Shown here piece after piece: positions 1 to 9,520 of a DNA stretch of 64,000 nucleotides (positions within the stretch are counted from its first letter, which is position 1; the number at the start of each line of letters is the position of its first letter). The translations under genes and the position numbers were made by a program. The notes below the pieces were generated by a model. It was given only the letters and a program-made list of their open reading frames with translations, had not been told where the DNA came from and ran no database searches. Source of the stretch: JAYREN01 sp963663375 (GTDB taxonomy: Bacteria > Acidobacteriota > Holophagae > Holophagales > Holophagaceae); assembly GCA_963663375.1 (NCBI GenBank), contig OY760195.1, positions 434,001 to 498,000 of the forward strand. The letters are read 5' to 3'.

Positions 1-2077
1 CGGCCTTGGACGCAGCCTTGGGCCGTCCCCGGGTGGGCTTGACGGGGGTTACCGCCTCGTCCTCGGGCTTGGGTTCGGGAGTGGGCACGGCCGCCGCGAG
101 GAGCTTGGGCCGGGCGGTGGGCTTGGTGAGGTCGGCCACCAGGGAGGGATCGAAGACCGGCTTCACGGGCTCCGGTTCGGGTTCGAGGACTCGGGGAGCA
201 GGCACCGGGAAGGTCCGCGGAGCAACAACCTCGGCGATCGGCTCCGCTTCCGGCACGATGACGCTTACTTCGGCCTTGGCGGCGCCCCTGCCGCGTCGGC
301 GTCCCCGACCCTTCTCGGCCTTGGGCTCGGAGGCCTCCTCGGCCGGTTCCTCGATCCCTTCAGCGCCTTCGTCCTGAGGCTTGGCGCTCTCGAAGAGTGC
401 ACGCAGGCGTTCCCGCTCGCCCAGGGCTGCGCGCTGGGCATCCCGGCGATCGTACTTGATCTCCGCATCTGCGGGAGGCTGGATGCGCTTGGGCTCCTGG
501 CCCAGCGCCTTCTCGAAGGAGATGGGGGCATCGCCGCCCAGCACTACTGTCTCGTCTTCAAAATCCCGGGGCCGCTCCTGGCGCACGGGCTGGGGCTTCT
601 CCTCGGTCTCTTCTTCGCGGCGCTCGATTTCCGCAGCCATCTCACCATAGGCCGTTTCGGGATCGGCCAGGATCAGGATGCGCGTGTCGTGGGCTTCCTC
701 CATATCCGCAAGATCCTTGCGCTTCTGGTTCAGCACCGCCATGGCCACGCCGGGCGCCAGCTTGACCCGCACTTCGGCGATGCCGTCCTTGCTGAGGATG
801 GACTTGAGACGCCGCACGACGCTGAGAACGAGAGATTCGATGTTCTTGACCTGGCCGGTGCCCTGGCAGGTGGGGCAGGCCTCGTGAGTGACATGCTGAA
901 GGGAGGGACGCAGGCGCTGGCGCGTCATCACAAGCACGCCGAAGCGGTTGATCTTCCCCACTTCCATGCGGGCCTTGTCTTCCTTGAGGCACTCCACCAG
1001 CCGCTCCATCACGGCCTTGTTGTGGGATTCCCGCTTCATGTCGATGAAGTCGATCACGATGAGGCCCGCCAGATCCCGCAGGCGCAGCTGCCGCGCAGCC
1101 TCTTCGGCGGCCTCCATGTTGGCCTTGAAGGCCATGTCCTCGACTCCCTCGCCACTGGTTTTGCCGGAGTTCACATCCACCGCCACCAGGGCTTCGGTCT
1201 GATCGAGCACCAGGGCACCGCCGGAAGGCAGGCTCACGCGGCGGGCGTAGATCCGGTCGATCTGCTCGTCGGTCTGGTACTTGGAGAAAAGGGGCTTCTT
1301 GCCGATGTAGTGCTTGAGCACGCCCAGGTGCTGGGGCATCGTGCGCTTGAAGAAACTCTGCGCGGCCTGGAAGGTGTCGAGATCGTCGATGTGGACTTCT
1401 TCCATGTCGGCGGAGAAGCCATCGCGCAGGGTGCGCGTGACGACGTCATCCTCCTGCCACACGAGGCCCGCACCGTGCCGATGCTTGTAACGGGTCTGGA
1501 TCTCCTTGTAGGTGTCGAGCAGATACTCGAGATCCCGCTGGAAATCATCCTTGGTGACCCCGAGCGAAGCCGTGCGCACGATGACCCCGAAGTTCTTGGG
1601 GATCTCCAGTTCGTCGATGAGCTTCTTGAAGTATTCCCGCTCTTCTCGGCTCTCGATCTTGCGGCTGATGCCATTGAGGGGATTGCCGGGCGTCAAGACG
1701 AGGTAGCGGCCGGGCAGGCTGACCTGGGCCGTCATCATGGCGCCCTTGCTGCCCAGTTCCTCGCGCACGGCCTGGACCATGATCTCCTGGTCCTTGCTGA
1801 GGAGATCCTGGATGCGGCCGCGACGGCCATCGCCGCTCACCAGATCCCGGGGCAGTTCCCCGATGGGCAGGAAGCCGTTCTTCTGTCCACCGTAGTGGAT
1901 GAAGGCGGCCTGGAGGCTCGTATCCACCCGGACCACCTTGGCCTTGTAGATGTTGCCTTTGATTTTTTCGTTATGGACGAACTCGATGTCGAAGTCCGAG
2001 AGGACTCCATCCACGAGCGTGGCCACACGGATCTCTTCGGAATCCGTGGCGTTGATGAGCATGAATTTTCTGGTCAA
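1..2077 (-). CDS. rng: Ribonuclease E/G (partial, runs off the left edge)
   Basis: Endoribonuclease that cuts AU-rich single-stranded RNA in rRNA maturation and mRNA decay. The frame is open to base 1, so the C-terminus is missing. An S1-type RNA-binding region covers roughly residues 35-120. The catalytic metal-binding motif VDVNSG places Asp301, DFIDM gives Asp343/Asp346, and the zinc link CPTC (Cys401, Cys404) is followed by GTG; all match the order in E. coli RNase E. Beyond about residue 450 the protein becomes acidic and proline-rich with an Arg/Gly patch (KGRGRRRGRG), which suggests an RNase E-like tail. I chose the TTG at 2077 because AGGAG lies 5 nt upstream; the next candidate is the ATG at 2062. 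Whether it is E- or G-type depends on the missing end. Confidence 0.93.
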   Translation of the reverse strand, partial: MTRKFMLINATDSEEIRVATLVDGVLSDFDIEFVHNEKIKGNIYKAKVVRVDTSLQAAFIHYGGQKNGFLPIGELPRDLVSGDGRRGRIQDLLSKDQEIMVQAVREELGSKGAMMTAQVSLPGRYLVLTPGNPLNGISRKIESREEREYFKKLIDELEIPKNFGVIVRTASLGVTKDDFQRDLEYLLDTYKEIQTRYKHRHGAGLVWQEDDVVTRTLRDGFSADMEEVHIDDLDTFQAAQSFFKRTMPQHLGVLKHYIGKKPLFSKYQTDEQIDRIYARRVSLPSGGALVLDQTEALVAVDVNSGKTSGEGVEDMAFKANMEAAEEAARQLRLRDLAGLIVIDFIDMKRESHNKAVMERLVECLKEDKARMEVGKINRFGVLVMTRQRLRPSLQHVTHEACPTCQGTGQVKNIESLVLSVVRRLKSILSKDGIAEVRVKLAPGVAMAVLNQKRKDLADMEEAHDTRILILADPETAYGEMAAEIERREEETEEKPQPVRQERPRDFEDETVVLGGDAPISFEKALGQEPKRIQPPADAEIKYDRRDAQRAALGERERLRALFESAKPQDEGAEGIEEPAEEASEPKAEKGRGRRRGRGAAKAEVSVIVPEAEPIAEVVAPRTFPVPAPRVLEPEPEPVKPVFDPSLVADLTKPTARPKLLAAAVPTPEPKPEDEAVTPVKPTRGRPKAASKA

Positions 2078-2365
2078 TGGAACTCCTGTGATTGGGCCGC
2101 GACGCGTGCTCCAACGCAGAGGGGCCTTCAGAATGGACTGTGGGAGATGGGAGGTTGGAACCAGGATTTTCCACGAAGATCCTGGGGCCTTGATTGATTC
2201 ACCAGCCTGGCGCGGAGATTCGGTCAGCTCTGGCTTTCCAGGATATTGTCACAGGGCAGAGGCGCTGGGGCAAGGCCCGGCACGTCCTGGAAGGTTCCTG
2301 GTGTATGCTTTTGCCTCTGCTCGGGGCTCGCCCCTGCCTCAACCCGCTTCGCTTCAGGAGTTCCA

Positions 2366-3079
2366 ATGCCCCATCTCCTCCTGCTGGAAGGCGACGCCGA
2401 TCTTCGGATGGGGCTGGAACAGCACCTGCGGGGCGAGGGATTCCAGGTCAACGCCTTCGCCACGGGCCGGGAGGCGCTGAAATTCATCGCCCAGCCAGTT
2501 CTCGGCACCAAGGAGCGGCTGGATGTCACCGTCCTGGACCTCACCCTGCCGGACATGGACGGCCTGGAGGTCCTGCGGGCTCTCCGCCAGGACCCCCGCA
2601 CCCGGAGCCTCCCCCTGCTGCTCCTGACGGGCAAGAACGAGGAGATCGACCGGGTGCTGGCCCAGGATCTCTGGGCCGACGACTACGTTTCCAAGCCCCT
2701 TTCCATCCGCGAACTGGTGGCCCGGCTTCGGGCCATCCTTCGCCGGGCCACCTTCCTGGAGCAGACCCAACGACCGGATCATTTCTCCTTCGGCCCCATA
2801 TCGGTGGATCTCGAGGCCCATGTCGCCACAGTCTTCGAGAAACCCATCGACCTGACCCGGCGCGAATTCGAACTATTGGCCTACTTCGTTCAGTCCCCCC
2901 AACGGGTTCACAGCCGGGACAAGATCCTGCACCAGGTCTGGGGCCTCGAGTATCTGGGCGAGAGCCGCACCATCGACGCCCACGTGCGCCGGGTCCGAGC
3001 CAAACTAGGTGAGGCCGCCAACCTGATCGAGACGATCGTGGGCGTGGGGTACCGCATGGGGGGGGCGGAGAACCGCTGA
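2366..3079 (+). CDS. OmpR/PhoB-family response regulator, atypical receiver
   Basis: 237-residue DNA-binding response regulator: receiver domain (about 1-125) and winged-helix output domain (about 140-235, ending in the typical GVGYRM). The phosphoacceptor is Asp58 (VLDLTLPD), with the conserved Thr88 and Lys110. The N-terminal acidic pocket reads E8-G9-D10 where the family has two or three consecutive acidic residues, so the usual Mg2+-binding Asp is replaced by Gly. About six extra residues lie just before the phosphorylation strand. The ATG at 2366 has AGGAG 5 nt upstream; an upstream in-frame start at 2246 would add 40 unrelated residues. No histidine kinase is adjacent, so it is an orphan here. 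Confidence 0.9.
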   Translation: MPHLLLLEGDADLRMGLEQHLRGEGFQVNAFATGREALKFIAQPVLGTKERLDVTVLDLTLPDMDGLEVLRALRQDPRTRSLPLLLLTGKNEEIDRVLAQDLWADDYVSKPLSIRELVARLRAILRRATFLEQTQRPDHFSFGPISVDLEAHVATVFEKPIDLTRREFELLAYFVQSPQRVHSRDKILHQVWGLEYLGESRTIDAHVRRVRAKLGEAANLIETIVGVGYRMGGAENR

Positions 3080-3101
3080 GCAGGCGCGTGGGTTCGATGG
3101 T

Positions 3102-3404
3102 TTAGCGGCTGTACCTTCTCAGCATCCTCATGTTCCGTCGGTAGGCGGCACCCCGGGTGAAGTTGATGGCCACCTGCTTGGGAAAGCGGGTGATGGAGCC
3201 GGCAAGGGTGATGAAGGTCCGCACGGTGGTCGCCGCGTTGCGCCCCTGACGGGCGGCGTTGTCGTAGTAGACCATCAGGGCGCTGCGCATCAGCGACTTG
3301 GGCAGGTTGAAAAGGCCGTAGGACTCTAGCACGTCATGGTTGATGCGCCGGGTACCGTCCTGTTCGGTGACGATCAAATCCTCGGGTCTGATTTCCTGAC
3401 GCAT
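3102..3404 (-). CDS. Small conserved-looking protein of unknown function
   Basis: 100-residue, basic protein that I do not recognise. It has no signal peptide or clear membrane segment; the C-terminal half is rich in Arg and Asn and ends RRYSR. The ATG at 3404 has CAGGAG at good spacing upstream, which supports real translation. It lies 62 nt downstream of prfC on the same strand and is probably co-transcribed with it. A longer in-frame version starting at 3506 would run into the prfC coding region and is less likely. Confidence 0.6.
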   Translation of the reverse strand: MRQEIRPEDLIVTEQDGTRRINHDVLESYGLFNLPKSLMRSALMVYYDNAARQGRNAATTVRTFITLAGSITRFPKQVAINFTRGAAYRRNMRMLRRYSR

Positions 3405-3466
3405 GGCCAACTCCTGACCTCCCCTATCGGCATTTTGGCAGCAGGGATCAAGAAAGAAAGAAGTGC

Positions 3467-5035
3467 TTATCGAAGGGGGTGCAGCAGGAATTCCAGTCCG
3501 GGGCATTTCTCAGTAGTGGTGCGCCTCTGCCAATCATTCTCAAAAAGAATGGCGGGATTACCCTCGCTGTCTTCCACCAGTTCGCCCCAATACTTGCTGG
3601 CCTCAGGCCACCCCCCTTGGATCCAACGGGCCATCTGGAAGGTGCGCGGCTCCAGGATGACCGCGCAGGCGTATTCATCCTTGAGCCGGTGCTGGAGCAC
3701 CTCGAACTGCAAACGCCCCACCGCCCCCAGGATCGGCAGCGGCGCGCCACCCTTGGGCCAGAAGACCTGCACGACACCCTCCTCGGCGATCTGCTGGAGG
3801 CCCTTCAGGAAGCCCTTCCGGGCGCCGGGGTCGGCCAGGCGAACGCTGGAGAACTGCTCCGGCGAATAGCGCGGCACCGCATGGAACTCGATGGGCCCCT
3901 TGGCGCTGAGCACATCCCCGATGCGGAACACGCCGGGATTGATGAGCCCCAGGATATCCCCGGGAAAGGCCTCATCCACGATCTCCCGCTCCCGCCCGAA
4001 GAACATATGAGGGTAGTTGAGCTTGATGGACTTCTGGCCCCGCACGTGGAGGGCATCCATGCCCCGCTCGAAGCGGCCCGACACGATGCGGGCAAAGGCC
4101 ACGCGGTCCCGGTGAGCCTTGTTCATGTTGGCCTGCACCTTGAACACGAAGGCAGTGAAGGGTTGGTCCGGCTCGATCTCGCCGCCCTCCGCCAGGGGCC
4201 GGGCGTGGGGACAGGGCGCCATTTCCAGGAACTCGTCCAGGAACTCGGCCAGGCCAAAGTTGTTGAGGGCGGAGCCAAAGAACATGGGCGACTGCTCACC
4301 CCGAAGGAAGGCCTCCTTGTCGAAGGCCGGCAGCACGTGATCCATGAGTTCGACGTCATCCTTGAGCTGCTGAAGCTCCTGGGCGGTGAGTAGGGAGGCG
4401 ATCTCGGGATCGTCCAGCCCACCCTGCCCGGCGACCCGGGCCTTCTGGCCGGCCTTGGCCCGCTCGAAGACCTGGAGCTGCCCCGTGGCCCGCACATAGA
4501 CGCCCTTGAAGTCCGGCCCGGAACCGATGGGCCAGGTCATGGGCACCGCATGGAGCCCGAAGAGTTCCTCCACTTCATCAATGAGTTCGATGGGCTCTCG
4601 CCCAGGGCGATCCAGCTTGTTCACGAAGGTAAAAATGGGAAGCTGGCGTTCCTTGGCTACGCGAAAGAGCTTCTTGGTCTGCTCTTCCACGCCCTTGGCG
4701 CAGTCCAGAAGCATCACTACGCTGTCCGCCGCCGTGAGGGCCCGGTAGGTGTCCTCGCTGAAGTCCTGGTGACCCGGCGTATCCAACAGGTTGATGGCGT
4801 AGCCCTTGTAGTCGAACTGCATGGCCGCGCTGGTTACACTGATGCCGCGCTCCTGCTCGATGCTCATCCAGTCCGATTGCGCCATGGCGCCCCGTTCCCG
4901 GCCCTTGACGGAACCTGCCCGATCAATGGCGCCGGAATAGAGCAGCAGTTTTTCCGTGAGCGTGGTCTTGCCCGCATCGGGATGAGAGATGATCGCGAAG
5001 GTACGGCGGCGCTGAATTTCGTCTGAAAGGGGCAT
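3467..5035 (-). CDS. prfC: Peptide chain release factor 3
   Basis: Translational GTPase that recycles RF1/RF2 from the ribosome after peptide release. It has 522 residues, close to the family norm (about 530). G motifs are plain: HPDAGKTT (18-25), DTPGHQ (85-90) and NKLD (139-142). The switch I segment GAMAQSDWMSIEQERGISV is typical of PrfC and separates it from EF-G and LepA. The gene is read towards a small unknown gene (3102-3404). Confidence 0.96.
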   Translation of the reverse strand: MPLSDEIQRRRTFAIISHPDAGKTTLTEKLLLYSGAIDRAGSVKGRERGAMAQSDWMSIEQERGISVTSAAMQFDYKGYAINLLDTPGHQDFSEDTYRALTAADSVVMLLDCAKGVEEQTKKLFRVAKERQLPIFTFVNKLDRPGREPIELIDEVEELFGLHAVPMTWPIGSGPDFKGVYVRATGQLQVFERAKAGQKARVAGQGGLDDPEIASLLTAQELQQLKDDVELMDHVLPAFDKEAFLRGEQSPMFFGSALNNFGLAEFLDEFLEMAPCPHARPLAEGGEIEPDQPFTAFVFKVQANMNKAHRDRVAFARIVSGRFERGMDALHVRGQKSIKLNYPHMFFGREREIVDEAFPGDILGLINPGVFRIGDVLSAKGPIEFHAVPRYSPEQFSSVRLADPGARKGFLKGLQQIAEEGVVQVFWPKGGAPLPILGAVGRLQFEVLQHRLKDEYACAVILEPRTFQMARWIQGGWPEASKYWGELVEDSEGNPAILFENDWQRRTTTEKCPGLEFLLHPLR

Positions 5036-5050
5036 GGGCTCACGCTAATA

Positions 5051-5079
5051 AAAAGGAGCGGCTGGAAGCCGCTCCTTTT
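5051..5079 (-). terminator. Rho-independent terminator, probably bidirectional
   Basis: Perfect 13-bp inverted repeat (5051-5063 and 5067-5079) with a GGA triloop. The stem is GC-rich inside and flanked by A and T runs, so it can act on either strand. It lies between the MBL/TPR gene (stop at 5145, minus strand) and prfC (start at 5035), so its natural role is to end transcripts of the MBL gene. Confidence 0.85.
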
Positions 5080-5144
5080 TATGCTACCAGAGGGGTCCCC
5101 CTCTGTTCATGGCAGTGCGCCCGTTGGGTCCATGCAGATGGGAG

Positions 5145-6575
5145 CTACTTGGGGGTTTCGCCCCGTAATCTCGCCAGCGCATCTCTGCCGTTCTTGTTCT
5201 CCGGATTGAGCACCAGGGACTTTTTGTAGTTCGCGATGGCCTGGGCCGGATCGCCTGCCCCCAGGTAGGCTTCGGCCAGACTGTCGAAGGCATTCCAGGA
5301 GTCGGGGTGGAGCGTGGCATTGGCCCGAAAGATTACCAAAGACTGTCGCGGTTGATTCTGCTGAAGCAGCTCATAGCCCGCGCTATTGAATTCCCCCTCC
5401 AGGAAATAGTAGTTCGAGGAACCCCTGCCATGTTCTGCAAGGAGCCCCTGCATGGCCTTCTCCGAGGCCCCCGTTCTCACGAGTTCCAGCAGCTTCTGCG
5501 AAGCCGATTTCTTCCCGGTGAGGTCACACCAGATCCCCACGAGGGTGCTGCTGTGGTTCTGGGGCGTAATGCCTGGGCTGTTCACCAGGTGGGGATACTT
5601 GGCCCTAAGTGGAAAATCCCGGAACAGGGCTTCCAGAGGTTTGCCGTCCTTCACATGCTGGTTGATGCCTTCCCGGAGGGTCTTGATGTAGGCGCAGCGG
5701 TCCTCGAAGCCCTTCAGGGAAAGGGTGCCGTTCCAATGGCCAGGAATCAGTCGTTTGATCTGCTCCTTCTTAGCCAGCAAGGTGTCCCAATTCTTGAGAA
5801 GCAGAGGGAAATCGTGGCGGACGCCCGTCCGGACCACAAAGGAGGCAAGACACCCTGGAGTATCTGTCAGCCAGGCATCGGCCATCGTGTCCCCCGTCAT
5901 CAAGAGTCCGTGTTCAGGGACAAAGATCGAGATATCGCTGGCCGAGTGCATACCCCCTGCGTAGTAGAGCTCGAAGGTGGTGTCTCCCATGTGCAGCGTC
6001 AGAGTTTCGCCAAAGGTCCGAGTGGGGTAGGTCAACTTCCTTTGAGAACCCAGGACGCCCTGGTTCAGCTTGTCGAAAATTAATTCCTCTTTGAGTCGGG
6101 CCAGGTCAGGCGCATTCGCGGGCCGCTTGGCGATGTCGGCCTCCAGCTCCTGGATTCGAGTGGCGTACCAGTCCAGCACTCGGGTGTCCGCGAGGTTGGC
6201 CTTCATCCCGGGGCCACACAGCTCATGGGCCACGATGGCGCAATCCGCGTAGACCTCATTGCCCTGGGTGTGATCGCTGTGTTCGTGGGTATTGATCAAA
6301 TACCTGAAATCGCTTCTTCCCAACTCCCGGGCGATGACCTTGCGGAGTTCGTGATCGAGGACCGGGATGCCAAGGGTATCGATGACCACGACCCCCTGCT
6401 TGGTGCCAAACGCCACTACGGCCGTGGAAGTGAGGTGATCGCCCACCCAGACCCGCACGGTTTTCGGATTGAGTTTCTCCACGTGGAGCGGGAGACCCCC
6501 AAGGGTTTCCGCAGAAAGGGAGAGGGCGCTGATCAGCGCCAGGGTGAAGGTGGATATGGCATTGCCTGTTTCCAT
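5145..6575 (-). CDS. Exported metallo-beta-lactamase-fold hydrolase with C-terminal TPR
   Basis: 476-residue protein with an N-terminal hydrophobic segment (about 8-22) that looks like a signal peptide. The zinc motif THEHSDH lies at 96-102, with further candidate ligands in GGMHSASD, LLMTGDTM and IPGHWNG, as in the metallo-beta-lactamase superfamily. Roughly the last 70 residues form one or two TPR repeats (WNAFDSLAEAYLGAGD). The substrate is unknown; members of this fold include beta-lactamases, alkylsulfatases and glyoxalase II. It is a single-gene unit ended by the terminator at 5051-5079. Confidence 0.85.
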   Translation of the reverse strand: METGNAISTFTLALISALSLSAETLGGLPLHVEKLNPKTVRVWVGDHLTSTAVVAFGTKQGVVVIDTLGIPVLDHELRKVIARELGRSDFRYLINTHEHSDHTQGNEVYADCAIVAHELCGPGMKANLADTRVLDWYATRIQELEADIAKRPANAPDLARLKEELIFDKLNQGVLGSQRKLTYPTRTFGETLTLHMGDTTFELYYAGGMHSASDISIFVPEHGLLMTGDTMADAWLTDTPGCLASFVVRTGVRHDFPLLLKNWDTLLAKKEQIKRLIPGHWNGTLSLKGFEDRCAYIKTLREGINQHVKDGKPLEALFRDFPLRAKYPHLVNSPGITPQNHSSTLVGIWCDLTGKKSASQKLLELVRTGASEKAMQGLLAEHGRGSSNYYFLEGEFNSAGYELLQQNQPRQSLVIFRANATLHPDSWNAFDSLAEAYLGAGDPAQAIANYKKSLVLNPENKNGRDALARLRGETPK

Positions 6576-6692
6576 GGCAGAGCTCCTCCGGAATGTCGCT
6601 GAAGTCTACGGAGAAACCCCCACCCAGAACGGGCTCGTGGGGCCAGGGATCGCCAGGGTGGGGCCAGGGTCTTGGGTAATGGGGCCAACCGA

Positions 6693-8333
6693 TCAATAAT
6701 CCGTGGCCACATCCCCGCTCTTGATGCGCTTCTGGAAGGGTTCAAAAGCTGGCGCGCCAGCTTTTGAAGCGATCCACTCGGCCACGCGAATGCCGTCCAC
6801 GGCGGCGCTAGTGATGCCCCCCGCGAAACCTGCCCCTTCGCCGCAGGGATAGAGGCCCGCATGGGACGTGGATTGGCCATCCTCGTTCCGCAGGAGCTGG
6901 ATGGGGCTGCTGGTGCGGCTTTCGATGGCGAGCAGGATGGCCTCGCGGCTGGCGAAGCCCCGGATCTTGCGGTCGAATTCCGGCAGGGCCTCCCGCAGTT
7001 GGGCCAGCACGAAGGTCGGCAGGCAGGTGGCGAGATCCGCGGGCACGGCGAAGGGCCGGAAGCTGGTGGGGGGGAGCTGGCCCGTGGCCTTGGTCTTTAG
7101 GAAATCGTGGACGCTCATGGCCGGGGCGCCATAGGTTTCACCGGCGGCCCGGAAGCAGACCTGCTCCCAGTGGCGCTGCAGGTGCATGCCCGCCAGCAGA
7201 TCCTCCGAGCCGAAATCCGCAGTGTTCACCTTGGCCACGAGGCCGGAATTGGAAAACCCAGAGTTGCGCTTGGCGTTGCTCATGCCGTTCACCACCACGC
7301 CCCCGGGCTCCGACGCGCACTGGATGACCTCGCCCCCGGGGCACATGCAGAAACTGTAGGCGGCCCGGTTATCCCGAAGGTTGCACACCAGCTTGTAGTC
7401 CGCCGGAGCCAGACTGGGGTGGCCGCAGGAGGGCCCGTACTGGGCCTGGTCGATGAGGATCTGGGGATGTTCCACCCGCACGCCCATGGCGAAGGCCTTC
7501 TGCCGCATGGCCACCCGGTGGTGTGCCAGCATCTCGAAGGTGTCCCGGGCGCTGTGACCGGGGGCCAGGACCAGGGCATCACAGGGAATGGTTTCACCAC
7601 TTTCGAGAACCGCCGCGATGACCTTCCCCTCAGCGACCTGGATATCGGCAAGCCTCGCCCTGAACCGATAGGTGGCTCCGCGGCGCTGGGCCTCCTTGCG
7701 AATGAGCACCGAGCACTTGCGGATCACATCGGTGCCCACATGGGGCTTGGCCAGGTATAGGATTCGAGGATCGGCGCCGAAACGCACGAATGTTTCGAGT
7801 ACAAAACGAATGGCGGGGTGTCCGATGCGGGTGGTGAGCTTGCCGTCGCTGAAGGTACCTGCACCCCCCTCGCCAAACTGGGCATTGGCCTGATGATCGA
7901 GCACACCCTGGTTCCAGAGGGCGTTCACGCTGCGCACGCGCTCGCTCATGTCCGGGCCCCGCTCCAGAAGGATGGGTTCGATGCCGTAGTCCAGCAGGCG
8001 CAGGGCACAGAAGGTTCCCGCCGGGCCCGACCCCACTACCACCACCCGAGGCCTCTGACTCAGGGGCGCGACCTCGAAGGAAACCGGCTCCGGGGCGGCT
8101 TCCACCTTGGCCCCGGGAGGCAGGGGCAGCCCCGAGAGCGGGCGTTCCGTCTCGAAGCTCAGGCTCACCAGGAAGCGGATGTTGCCCTTGTGGCGGGCAT
8201 CCAGGCTGCGGCGCTCCAGGGTCGCCAGGACATAGTCCGAGGGGCTTCCGCCGAGGGTCTGGGCCAGCACCCGCTCCAGGGCGTACGTCTCTTCTCCGAG
8301 GTCCATGGGCAGATTGGAGAGCAGGTATCTCAT
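6693..8333 (-). CDS. FAD-dependent dehydrogenase, COG2509-type
   Basis: 546-residue flavoprotein. The dinucleotide motif VVVGSGPAGTFCALRL lies near residue 97 after an N-terminal domain of about 90 residues. The segment FGEGGAGTFSDGKLTTR and the C-terminal GEGAGFAGGITSAAVDGI are hallmarks of the uncharacterised COG2509 family. The reaction is not known. I prefer the ATG at 8333 (MRYLLSNLPM) over the TTG at 8366 because the family starts near this sequence and GAGG lies just upstream. It is divergent from pyrD. Confidence 0.85.
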   Translation of the reverse strand: MRYLLSNLPMDLGEETYALERVLAQTLGGSPSDYVLATLERRSLDARHKGNIRFLVSLSFETERPLSGLPLPPGAKVEAAPEPVSFEVAPLSQRPRVVVVGSGPAGTFCALRLLDYGIEPILLERGPDMSERVRSVNALWNQGVLDHQANAQFGEGGAGTFSDGKLTTRIGHPAIRFVLETFVRFGADPRILYLAKPHVGTDVIRKCSVLIRKEAQRRGATYRFRARLADIQVAEGKVIAAVLESGETIPCDALVLAPGHSARDTFEMLAHHRVAMRQKAFAMGVRVEHPQILIDQAQYGPSCGHPSLAPADYKLVCNLRDNRAAYSFCMCPGGEVIQCASEPGGVVVNGMSNAKRNSGFSNSGLVAKVNTADFGSEDLLAGMHLQRHWEQVCFRAAGETYGAPAMSVHDFLKTKATGQLPPTSFRPFAVPADLATCLPTFVLAQLREALPEFDRKIRGFASREAILLAIESRTSSPIQLLRNEDGQSTSHAGLYPCGEGAGFAGGITSAAVDGIRVAEWIASKAGAPAFEPFQKRIKSGDVATDY

Positions 8334-8473
8334 GGGGCCTCGGCGCAGGGATCCGGCCTGGATCAATGCCAGTAATCATCATAGCGGCGCCAGCGTGCCC
8401 TTCACGGCAGACCCTCCAAGCCCTCAGAATGATCTGGAGCCTTCCGGTCAGTCCGAGGGCCGGAGATGCGTCC

Positions 8474-9520
8474 ATGTCCTTTTTGCTCAGCGCCTACCGA
8501 ACCCTTCGTCCCCTGCTCTTCAGGATGGATCCGGAACCGGCCCACGGTCTGGCCTTCGGTCTCGGAAAGGTCGCCCAGCGGGTGCCCGGCGCCATGCCCA
8601 TTCTGGCTTCGGTGGCGGGCCGACCCGCCCCTGCCCTGGCCCGGGAGGTCTGCGGCCTGCCTTTCGCATCTCCCATCGGCCTCGCCGCAGGCCTCGACAA
8701 GGGCGCCGAACTGCTACCCATCTGGAAGGCCCTGGGCTTCGGTTTCGTGGAGATCGGCACCGTCACCCCCCGGCCCCAGCCCGGCAATCCCCAGCCTCGG
8801 CTCTTCCGCCTGCCCCAGGAGGGGCTGATCCTCAACCGCATGGGCTTCAATTCCGAGGGCGCCGAGGTGGTGGCCCGTCGGCTGCGCAATCGCCCGGCGG
8901 GCCTCATCGTGGGCGGCAATATCGGCAAGAACAAGGTGACCCCCGAGGAACAGGCCCTGGACGACTACCGGGCCGCTTTCCGCCTCATCGCGCCGCAGGT
9001 GGATTACACGGCCCTCAACATCAGCTCGCCGAATACGCCGGGCCTCCGCAGGCTCCAGGCACCCGAAGCCCTGAAGCCCCTGCTCGCGGGGATCCTGGAA
9101 ACCCGGAAAGAACTGGGCCTGGAGGCGCAGCCCCTGTTCGTGAAACTGGCCCCCGACCTTGGTTTCGAGGAGCTGGACGCCATTGTCGAGGTGATCGCCG
9201 CCTCCGGCGTTTCGGGCATCATCGCCACCAATACCACCCTGGATCGCGGCATCGTTTCCGAGCTGAACCGTCCCCGGGTCGAAGCCTGGGGCGATGGCGG
9301 CCTCTCCGGGCGCGGACTCAAGGTAAAGGCCACCGAGGTTCAGCGCCGCATTCTCCAGCGCCTGCCCCGGGAAATGAAACTCATGGCCTGCGGTGGCCTG
9401 GAGAAGGGCGCCGAGGCCCGCTCGGCCCTGGAGGACGGAGCCGCCCTGGTGCAGGTGTACTCCGCCCTGATCTTCCAGGGACCGGGGCTGGTGGCCGCGA
9501 TGAATCGCGAACTGGCCTAG
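8474..9520 (+). CDS. pyrD: Dihydroorotate dehydrogenase (quinone), class 2
   Basis: Oxidises dihydroorotate to orotate in pyrimidine synthesis, passing electrons to quinone at the inner membrane. It has 348 residues. The N-terminal helix (LLSAYRTLRPLLFRMDPEPAH) is the membrane-associating segment specific to class 2 enzymes. FMN and substrate motifs include AAGLDKGAE, NRMGFNSEG and NISSPNTPGLR, the last holding the class 2 catalytic Ser. Start: the ATG at 8474 with GGAG upstream; an earlier in-frame ATG at 8366 gives 36 unrelated residues. Its stop codon overlaps the stop of the convergent YchJ-like gene within CTAG. Confidence 0.95.
   Translation: MSFLLSAYRTLRPLLFRMDPEPAHGLAFGLGKVAQRVPGAMPILASVAGRPAPALAREVCGLPFASPIGLAAGLDKGAELLPIWKALGFGFVEIGTVTPRPQPGNPQPRLFRLPQEGLILNRMGFNSEGAEVVARRLRNRPAGLIVGGNIGKNKVTPEEQALDDYRAAFRLIAPQVDYTALNISSPNTPGLRRLQAPEALKPLLAGILETRKELGLEAQPLFVKLAPDLGFEELDAIVEVIAASGVSGIIATNTTLDRGIVSELNRPRVEAWGDGGLSGRGLKVKATEVQRRILQRLPREMKLMACGGLEKGAEARSALEDGAALVQVYSALIFQGPGLVAAMNRELA

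Noticed and set aside
689..2197. 502-codon open frame antisense to the RNase gene
   Set aside because: Shadow of the real minus-strand RNase E/G frame, which shows clear catalytic motifs.
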